A program made the position numbers and the translations under genes. Shown piece by piece: positions 49,101-54,336 of a stretch of DNA of 54,336 bases. The notes beneath the pieces were generated by a model. It was not told the origin of the DNA, searched no databases, and worked only from the letters and a program-made list of their open reading frames with translations. Origin of the DNA: a virus; the IMG/VR virus record IMGVR_UViG_3300017788_000031, positions 1 to 54,336 of that record; one strand, given 5' to 3'. Each line of letters begins with the position of its first letter. Positions within the stretch are counted from its first letter, which is position 1.

Positions 49101-52100
49101 GGCAAGGTCAGCAGGGGATACTCCACTTAGTTTTGGAACCACTGACTTCAGTATTGCAAGAGCTTCGGGGTCAGACTTGATAGCATCTAACGCATTAGAC
49201 ACTCTCTTTTTACCTTCATTAATTGCGGCCTTGTCTGTTTTTAAAAGAGTACCCGTAAGTCTACCCCACGTGCGCATAAACCATCTATCCATTGTCAGTT
49301 GGTCAAACTGCCCCCACAGATTCATATAAAATCCATTTCCGATTTTTGGTCCGAGTATAACCGCTCCGTAAACCATCTCATCGGCCAACTCTCCTGACGC
49401 AAGATTCTTTACCTTGCCGTCAATCTTTACCTTCAAATCACCTGCTCGGTATTTTGATGTAAGGAATGTATTTATATCGGACATTGTTAGTCCATTATCC
49501 AACAAAGAGTTTATGAGCAGTATAGATTTCTTTATCCCCGACTGCTGTAATCCAAAGCCCCCGTTAGGATTAAACCTTCCGTTCTTTTTGAAATAGTCAT
49601 ATTGTTTTTCAGCAAGGTCAAAGTTGAAATCAACCAAGTTGCCATTTGACATTACAGCCAATGGCAAGATGAAAGAACCTCTCGCTTCTTTATCAGTTGC
49701 TATCTCAGGATGGATTGCAGAGATGACATCTAAAGCTGAGCGAGTCTTCTCATCGTACCAACCAATAGCTTCGGGATGTTCTTCAATTGCTTTTACCGCT
49801 TCAGCTGTTATGATGTCTGATAGATACTTCTTAGTTAACGCATCATTCTTTGAAGGGTTAAATGCTTTGCCATACTTCTTCTTTAGTTCAGGGATATAAG
49901 AGGTAAACAAATCCTGTACAGCTTTTTTGAACTGTATCTTGTTATCAAAAGATGACTTGCTTGCAAATCCTTTTACATTATCAAAGTATACAGGATTATT
50001 TTCAAACCCCGTCTTGCCTGCTTGTTGAAATTTTATACTTGGATTAGCGTTATCAAAGGTCGTGTTACTGCCATCGGCAAGTTTGATTTGTTTTGAATCA
50101 AATACTACAATTTCATTTAACTGTTTTCCGGGAAGATAAGATATTAAACCATCAATTTTATTTTTGACAAGTAGATTGTAGTTTTCTTCTGTTAGTCTAT
50201 TTGAAAAAATTATCTTGCCGTCAACACTAAAGTCAACTCCATTGTCGTTCACTAAGGGGTTTAACGATTTTAAGAAAACTTCATAGACTTCTCCGTTTGC
50301 GTCAGCGTATTCTTTTGCTGCTTGATATCCTCCAAAATAAAATCCCTTTTTTGTATGAGAAAATCTCTTTATTGATTCGTCAAATCGGTCAAACCTTTTG
50401 TTTTCAAACTCGGTCCATTTTTTATTTTCATCAAATCTATATGTATACTTTGGACTTCCGTGATACACAACCAATGGCTCGCCATTCTCGTCAACAACCT
50501 TACTTGCATTTTTGGGGTCGTTTTCCCAATCTCCAAACCACGCCTTAAATTCGGGTGTCCGAACTAATTTATATTGCTCGGCAGTCAAATTGCTTGGCTT
50601 TCCATTAGGAGCAAACCCCGTCTTGCCTGCTACCTGCGGCTTAACCCTCGGTCCTCCCTCGCCTTGACGCTGCTCTTCATTTCTGAAAAAGTCAGCGATG
50701 CTCTCACCGCGTGACATACGGTCGGAGATGGCTACCATAAAGTCAAGCACATCCTCAGGGGTAGCATCCTCCAAGAATATAGGCTGACCCGTAATGCGCT
50801 TAGCAAACTCGTTGAACAAGTCCTTCAGTTGCTGAAGTAGTGTTCGGTTGTTAATACTACGAGGGTCAAGACCTGAAGCCGTGAGATAAGCACCGAGCTG
50901 AACCATCCACTCCTCAGCTTGTGTATCTGATTGTTTATATCCTTCGCTATCTACAAAGTCATCTAACTGACGAACCACATCGTCATATCCATTGTCAAGG
51001 AGAATCTGACGCACACGTCCTTGAAACTCTTTGAACAATTGAGGGTTGTCACCAAATGCCTTGAAGAATATTCCGTGCCACGCCTCGTGTGGAAGTGTGG
51101 TCGCGTCTGCTGACCCATCATTTACAAGAATAGCAACAGGCTTATTTGATTGGTCATATATAATTACACCTGCATCTCCGCTGCCAAAAACTTTAGACAC
51201 TTCATTGCCAAACTCGCGCTCAGCATATGCTTTCATCTCTGCGAGGTTCTTATGGTTGGTCACCTTTATCTCAGGCATAACCGACATAAGAGACTGAATG
51301 GTGTTTTTGAATATGCCTGCCTTGGTGGTTGCCCTCTCGGGTCGTGCCTGTTGCTCAGCCTCCTGCTCAAGCTGTGTCTTTAAAGACACTTGAACAGCGT
51401 CAACCGCACTAAGCTGTGCAGGTGTACGCTCAGCCTCAGGTGTAGCCATCGCCTGATGATACAGGTCAGATAGCATCTGCTCATTCCCCATCACAGGTGT
51501 CTCCGTCCCATCCTCCTGCATAAAGGTGATGTTTGTCTTCTCCTCAGATGGCAGTTCGTTGAGCGCAGTGGTTGTTGTCTCAGGTGTTGATAGGATAGTT
51601 GCCTGCTGAGTTGGAGCCGGGGCAACAGCGGGAGTGGCGAGAGTTGTTATCTCATTAAGAATCTCTGCCTGCCTCTTTGCTAAATCTGTTTGCTCCCATC
51701 TTTTTTGTAGCTCATCATTTAACTCTTGCTCAGTATTAAAAAACTCTACAGTATTAGTTACTTCATCAAGAATACCATCAGTGCCTACCTTGCTTCTTTC
51801 TTCAAAATTACTTCTCTCTTGAGTGAGTTGATTATACTCAGACATCAAGGTCTCTATCTCAGTAGCTTTATCAGGGTCAACCTGTATCTCATTGCCTGTT
51901 GGGAGAGTGACGGTACGTGTGCGAGTGGCTGCCTTATCAGATAGCGCTTCCAACTCTGTGTTGATGTCATTGATTCGGTTACGCTGTCTGCGTGTAAGCG
52001 CCTCATCCTTGCCGCTAATCTGTTGCTCCAAGTCACGCTTCTCCTTGAGCAGGTTCATCGCTTCCTTCTTCTCATTGGTGTCAAGGTTCTCAGGCAATGA

Positions 52101-54290
52101 GTTGAACAAGCCAACAGAGTTTCTGTAGTCATTCAATGTTTTCTTTGCCTGCTCTAAGGTTATCTCGCCACGAGCTACACGTGTCTTCAAGTCAACGACA
52201 AAAGCCTTTTGAATCTCAGGGTCTTTTGCTGATGCCTCGAATACATCGAACAATTGATTGTTCATAGCGTTGTATCCCTTCTTGCTATATGCGGTAGATA
52301 CTGCTGATGGAACACCCAATACTAAACCTCCGATAGCCTCTGCGGCTGCCGCCTTTCCTACTTCAGCAAAGTACTCAGCTGAAAACATTTCAGGAGTAGT
52401 GAACATCTCCTTCCCCTTCAAGGCATTGTATATATCCTTAAATGCATACTCAGATATTTGTTGCGCTCCCCCTGTCTCTGCCTCAGCCAATGCTGCTCCC
52501 GCAAGAGTAAGTCCGCCCTTTAGTGCGACTGAGTTTATTTCATTTCGAACAAGTTCGCCAAATGTTTTAGCAGTTGTAGTAGCACCCGATTTGCCTATGG
52601 CTTTAAGGATGACCTTGTTCATCAATCCCTTATTGGCTATGACGTTTCTTAAACCTATCGCCTCTAATGACGCTTCAGCTACACCAATAGGCGCAGCAAT
52701 CAAACGCTTTTCATCTTCCGATATATCTTTAAAGTTTGGGTTATTAGCCATCTCTTCATATATGGCATCAGTAGCTTGAGCATACATCTGAGCACCTCGT
52801 TGAACCCAACCAATTGCACCCGGGCCGCCAATCATAGCAGGTAAACTTTCGGCTACACCTCCTAATGCCATAGCAAGGAAAGAATCTTTCTCAAGTTTTT
52901 GACCGTACTCCTCAGTAGCCCTTCCACCAAACACATCTTTATATGCGGTCTTTGCGGCAGTAAAAGCACCTACCTCTCCTGTCTTTCCATACTTAGCTTC
53001 TTTGGCGATGTTGTCGCGCATCTTATCTTCAATCTCGTCTCTCTGCTCTTGACTCAAAGAGTTATACCAATTGTTGAACTTGCCGACTTCATCATCTTTT
53101 ATATAGGTATCCTTTCCTCCTTGAGCAAAACCTACATAGGTCTCAAAGGATGGAGTTTTATATCCTAATTTTCTTGCAGCCTCAACAGCGCCAAACTTAT
53201 CGCCACCTACCTTCATAGGGTTAGTATCAGTAAGAGCTGCACCTATATCTGCTCCAACATTTACAACACTTGGAGCCATCATTGTTAAACCCCTCAAAAG
53301 TTTATTGAAGAGCATTTCTCCCGGAGTTCCCTGTTGCTCAGCCATCATAACATATCTGCCGACTGCTGATTGAAGGGTAGTATTGTTTGCATTAAGAGAG
53401 TTCTGTCTTTTAACTAACTCCTCCTCTTTGGCTTTTAACTGCTCAAGACCTTTGTTATAACTGCTCTGCCTAACGATATAATCCATAGAGGATTTATCAG
53501 AGGCGTTGTTATCAAGAAATTCTTTTTCTTTTTCAAGCGATGCTTTCTGTATGAGAAAGTTGTTTACGTCTGACTTGAAATACTCAGCGTCTTCATTTAC
53601 TTTTTTCAGCTCATTGTTTATCTCTTCCTGACTTGCAAACTTTCTATTTACACCCTTGTACTGATTCTCAATAGACGCTAAACCTGCTACATCGGTATTT
53701 TCTGAGATAAACTTTTTAATCTTTTCCGATTCTTCCTTTGCGCTGCTATCAAAGTACGGGTCCAACGAGAACTCCATTTGCTTACCATTTGGAGCAGTGG
53801 CTATCATATAGTCTCCTGTAATACCTGACTCTTCAAACTTAAATCCCATTGGCCCAAACTGATAGTTCATTTTAGGCACAACAACTTCTTCCACCTCATT
53901 AATTAAATCAGGAGTAATTATGTCAAGTGAAGACTGAAAGAACTGAGGAACAGTAGCCTGTGGTGTGGCTACAGGCTGAGGCTTAGTTGGCTCTTGCTGC
54001 GATGGCAACCCCGATAAAGAACCTGCCACAGCTAATTCCATAGTATCTGACTCCCCTTTTTTTTTTACCTCTTCGGGTTGAGGGGCAGCCTGTGGTTGAG
54101 CAATAACACCTGACCAAGCGGATTGGAAAGTCGGTAGGTCTGTGGTTTGGAATAAATTCTTTTGCTTACCTAATTCATACAAAGAGTTCTGCTGCTGTTC
54201 ATTGGCTGCGCGAAACATATCCAATGAGGTAGCTGATGTGATGATTCCGTTCTGTATGTATAGGTTGTATAGTTGTTCTATTTTATCCAT
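43137..54290 (-). CDS. Giant polyvalent protein, 3,717 residues
   Basis: Single 11-kb frame. N-terminal disordered/coiled-coil region to about 330; Ala-rich helical region to about 700. Metallopeptidase-like LPHEAWHGIF (HExxH at 1068-1072). ART-like polyvalent domain: RTPEFKAWFGDWEND (about 1241-1255) and VYHGSP (about 1275-1280). Kinase-like IGSGSDRVVFDLGDGKVLKV (GSGSDR from 1954). GNAT-like NQGKGIGTRAYGLL (from 2328). Long helical part to about 3,400, membrane-like segment at about 3420-3452, and charged C-terminus with repeated GGFGSKK. Five copies of a linker motif K-[PFS]-Q-x-[AS]-[GS]-x-T separate domains. Polyvalent proteins are thought to travel with DNA into the new host cell and neutralise or modify targets there. 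Confidence 0.85.
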   Translation of the reverse strand: MDKIEQLYNLYIQNGIITSATSLDMFRAANEQQQNSLYELGKQKNLFQTTDLPTFQSAWSGVIAQPQAAPQPEEVKKKGESDTMELAVAGSLSGLPSQQEPTKPQPVATPQATVPQFFQSSLDIITPDLINEVEEVVVPKMNYQFGPMGFKFEESGITGDYMIATAPNGKQMEFSLDPYFDSSAKEESEKIKKFISENTDVAGLASIENQYKGVNRKFASQEEINNELKKVNEDAEYFKSDVNNFLIQKASLEKEKEFLDNNASDKSSMDYIVRQSSYNKGLEQLKAKEEELVKRQNSLNANNTTLQSAVGRYVMMAEQQGTPGEMLFNKLLRGLTMMAPSVVNVGADIGAALTDTNPMKVGGDKFGAVEAARKLGYKTPSFETYVGFAQGGKDTYIKDDEVGKFNNWYNSLSQEQRDEIEDKMRDNIAKEAKYGKTGEVGAFTAAKTAYKDVFGGRATEEYGQKLEKDSFLAMALGGVAESLPAMIGGPGAIGWVQRGAQMYAQATDAIYEEMANNPNFKDISEDEKRLIAAPIGVAEASLEAIGLRNVIANKGLMNKVILKAIGKSGATTTAKTFGELVRNEINSVALKGGLTLAGAALAEAETGGAQQISEYAFKDIYNALKGKEMFTTPEMFSAEYFAEVGKAAAAEAIGGLVLGVPSAVSTAYSKKGYNAMNNQLFDVFEASAKDPEIQKAFVVDLKTRVARGEITLEQAKKTLNDYRNSVGLFNSLPENLDTNEKKEAMNLLKEKRDLEQQISGKDEALTRRQRNRINDINTELEALSDKAATRTRTVTLPTGNEIQVDPDKATEIETLMSEYNQLTQERSNFEERSKVGTDGILDEVTNTVEFFNTEQELNDELQKRWEQTDLAKRQAEILNEITTLATPAVAPAPTQQATILSTPETTTTALNELPSEEKTNITFMQEDGTETPVMGNEQMLSDLYHQAMATPEAERTPAQLSAVDAVQVSLKTQLEQEAEQQARPERATTKAGIFKNTIQSLMSVMPEIKVTNHKNLAEMKAYAEREFGNEVSKVFGSGDAGVIIYDQSNKPVAILVNDGSADATTLPHEAWHGIFFKAFGDNPQLFKEFQGRVRQILLDNGYDDVVRQLDDFVDSEGYKQSDTQAEEWMVQLGAYLTASGLDPRSINNRTLLQQLKDLFNEFAKRITGQPIFLEDATPEDVLDFMVAISDRMSRGESIADFFRNEEQRQGEGGPRVKPQVAGKTGFAPNGKPSNLTAEQYKLVRTPEFKAWFGDWENDPKNASKVVDENGEPLVVYHGSPKYTYRFDENKKWTEFENKRFDRFDESIKRFSHTKKGFYFGGYQAAKEYADANGEVYEVFLKSLNPLVNDNGVDFSVDGKIIFSNRLTEENYNLLVKNKIDGLISYLPGKQLNEIVVFDSKQIKLADGSNTTFDNANPSIKFQQAGKTGFENNPVYFDNVKGFASKSSFDNKIQFKKAVQDLFTSYIPELKKKYGKAFNPSKNDALTKKYLSDIITAEAVKAIEEHPEAIGWYDEKTRSALDVISAIHPEIATDKEARGSFILPLAVMSNGNLVDFNFDLAEKQYDYFKKNGRFNPNGGFGLQQSGIKKSILLINSLLDNGLTMSDINTFLTSKYRAGDLKVKIDGKVKNLASGELADEMVYGAVILGPKIGNGFYMNLWGQFDQLTMDRWFMRTWGRLTGTLLKTDKAAINEGKKRVSNALDAIKSDPEALAILKSVVPKLSGVSPADLAKTIEKVSMDTKKREVLASNPNTDELRKAGNSLSKNISGEKEAPANGNERKFIRDVFTDVARRLKKENNIDITMADLQAVLWYPEKILYESFKGGQTFEEASEGYTSESAPDYFNAAKKLATKLGVNETAINQALSRGRERAQRSVGETDTTVGESVSGTNKEALKRVTETIEKPKQGKPRVKSQVASEGTSLFRTEEDANIGFQYDTDKVARERFNIYRLKKIGSGSDRVVFDLGDGKVLKVAKTARGLEQNIYEGDAYNNVIPKVFERGLNYVVTEKANPLRANDMVPTYNEDGDQIGEARAADMISDLQGFSQRDFDNHRSQLQDVLMKYGLQDIINYDVLWPDFIRIANWGYKDGMPLHTDGGTFGGVDMLTSRSSKSLTDPEFREIYEKSKKAKKEFGDTDIYVKFQKSGNTGFEQVKKVAQRYNVNNQGFAPKQVNDSAMRKELEPLGYSTRRARVDEQGRGGGVFIVDGNGRFVNPFRVKPQISGKTGLENKITFYRNGKKLTVDLNRIEVKQNESRSAPWKHYDILFEGKTLGYIQLDSRGDDLKIAISGLFPGVKNKTELDSLIELVLKVLEKIFPNKFKGNVILSQDKNQGKGIGTRAYGLLAEELQNKYGKKLISDTTRSDAAEALWRSLERKGLAKVVGDRENSKATWQYHYEYVVPKERIVKSQRINLGAGRLEENVNTIPGYDRMLEEVNAIIERTKRRGASNERIMKGVMDYLQTSAVYERANDTQREQLVRNVQTEFGKRIKSAPSVGRLLGTIKDIKNITLSEKELLKQQIKSLARGARTAVAAWRAANRELTAEIAEQRLSGKVNTKQVASILRRFANVNMFNEESIDKFVDYMTKVFEDANYAEKIERARRLLSTAKKNIRTKIGISEAAAPLLEQLFAINPNLIPDAVLDKYLSLVEMFGEKATVLKLDEVTNVIATADEILTAVDEEVSLAEELAIRFENYADKVFDDDGKLDYAATLAQMQEEDVITEDDAKLMQKYKRLILPKVEKPEMTEAEIEQEKNVLISVINSLDVNDGRLPSRDERNLAKELKALLKPELLKQLTIPQLKNVIKLIDNIDNGYLPHYAQLTVERLDSFKNASSLMESVKTSVPLMFEKAYSRIKSAITKKGAISEMIRRNPLYNMDQIFGDFKTKNIYKSLFEGMAKAQALFDSEINKVNKLLDKAHDAVAKSYGNESNATLFSSFKMMTYMLQLEYESNPGNKEVHPESKVLKATIKHIDKGKSKYGDKEADMLQKILTEYSTDGEIDNERLYNSFNPAEKAAIKTIQEINESLRDKAVYTAAVIRGDRINPLNNYVHHYVMHEFNPDERATGVQTADAYNSSMRPSTRAQSLIERTNKVSPMNFDVFASAQRGAKFVLLDYTMTQPIRTGRKTLSQTRIELEKDGRIPKSEREVFNSIESAFDEVVANVLTNNMITDSRAEEIINFISKTGYRAILASVPRFISELTSNFGTIIFDPKSFADGVKLFKKMNGVDAENIMKNSKSVQTNRLYGGQALSGKFIDTSVLGQTTGIKSATAKGDVANVVNKIYNNSLKKYKNFVELTADTLISTPDKLVMRPFWMGVYANAFKKETGQDIDLDKVAANDEAYMNEHKDAITKATDEADRMSVRVGATDNPFMGMLKGTVKPNQSGFTRAFNNFNNFMTRFAIYEYTTAREGIYAAMGNGMITKRQGYALLAGVATRMTVYTLLSQMLGNAMLSLFADDDKDDEKTFMQKFGQSLASTGTGLILGRNFGNATKSLINYGVEEMNKEFLTALREGDYDPYKDAISYSIIPKERKGHKTNLTDFITQMGGSFGPSLKTADLIARKMFEAPKKKEDAIERGKQETQIRIPLEVLGHLGYIPLYKDVRKVVMDQMYKDLENADKKAADKKQAEKEMLHGYENKTDMKRYNPELYEQVFGEKSPGYDAEQAKKKIEKEKEDLERRRKDEFYNYTPKKTQEKSGGFGSKKLGGETKKQSGGFGSKKFGE
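51374..51389 (-). repeat. Conserved palindrome copy inside the giant gene
   Basis: GTGTCTTTAAAGACAC, perfect palindrome, coding VSLKT in the giant frame; the same variant as in ribozyme cassette 2. Confidence 0.85.
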
Positions 54291-54306
54291 TTATCGGAAA
54301 GTCTTT

Positions 54307-54336
54307 TTATTGTCCACCAAATATAGCATCACCTGC
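54307..54336 (-). other. Possible C-terminal codons of another minus-strand gene at the right edge
   Basis: On the minus strand the last 30 bases read AGDAIFGGQ and TAA, which look like a natural protein end. The gene body would lie beyond the window. With only nine codons this is tentative. Confidence 0.25.
54318..54325 (-). promoter_or_regulatory. Possible -7 box TATATTTG of the giant gene
   Basis: Minus-strand TATATTTG 28 bases before the ATG of the giant gene. It overlaps the possible AGDAIFGGQ codons, so one of the two readings may be coincidental; the -33 element is outside the window. Confidence 0.4.

Noticed and set aside
6894-51389. CRISPR array from the repeated 16-base palindrome
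   Set aside because: Copies are scattered over 45 kb with no regular spacing, no spacers of uniform length and no cas genes.
6894-51389. Palindrome copies as insertion-sequence ends or MITEs
   Set aside because: No target-site duplications or transposase seen and no longer shared flanks beyond short G/C runs; kept as a repeat of unknown origin.
52258-52779. 173-residue plus-strand reading frame
   Set aside because: Antisense to the Ala-rich helical part of the giant protein; composition (Ala/Ser/Pro) is explained by that.

Overview
The window looks like most of the genome of a tailed, probably short-tailed (podovirus-type), phage infecting a Bacteroidota host. The reasons are: (i) promoters carry the Bacteroidota -7 box TAnnTTTG, several with a TTG element 23 bases upstream; (ii) start codons follow A/T-rich leaders (AAATCTAAT/AATCAAAT type) rather than Shine-Dalgarno sequences; (iii) the head-tail module (TerL, portal, scaffold-like, major capsid, ring-like proteins, a very long stabilisation-type tail protein) has the gene order and sequence character of crAss-like Bacteroidota phages. 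No integrase, repressor-integrase module or rRNA is seen. The family assignment is inference from sequence reading; no search was run.

Layout. Positions 1-25,034 are almost entirely minus strand: going 25 kb to 0, two small genes (one holin-like), phage GroEL and GroES, a lone plus-strand winged-helix gene (21.8-22.2 kb), about nine tiny mostly Lys-rich proteins, spike/fibre-type proteins, an M15 endolysin with membrane partners, a fibre with repeats and a C-terminal beta-sandwich, a Cpn10-like protein, a 2OG-Fe(II) oxygenase, a TerS candidate, TerL, portal, scaffold, major capsid, ring proteins, and a stabilisation-type protein that runs off the left edge. A GC-rich, G-quadruplex-capable island at about 25.08-25.35 kb separates this from the plus-strand block at 25.5-43.1 kb. 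That block holds many small accessory genes, an amidoligase, a GATase-II/GGCT fusion, two DnaA-domain-IV-like proteins, a Sak/DUF1071-like annealing protein with its exonuclease, an SSB-like protein, a VirE-N primase-helicase, a SNF2/SF2 helicase, a VRR-NUC nuclease and another possible nuclease. The right 11 kb (43,137-54,290) is a single minus-strand gene for a 3,717-residue polyvalent protein, probably carried in the virion.

The most striking content is RNA. Four intergenic gaps in the plus-strand accessory region each hold a type III hammerhead ribozyme with all core nucleotides and perfectly compensating stem I sequences. Each ribozyme lies just downstream of a conserved hairpin (GTGTCTTCAAAGACAC) and 18-24 bases upstream of a start codon. 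Self-cleavage would leave the upstream mRNA ending in the hairpin and the downstream mRNA beginning with the folded ribozyme. The same palindrome occurs 12 times in the window, including inside five reading frames. A further copy precedes an unusual pseudoknot in the leader of the SSB-like gene, next to a 53-nt tRNA-like fold.

Three plus-strand promoters share a near-identical 31-base core with an inverted GACAT repeat, and two homologous 150-base noncoding regions (24.4 and 36.5 kb) carry related GACATA direct repeats. These look like a common operator or origin system.
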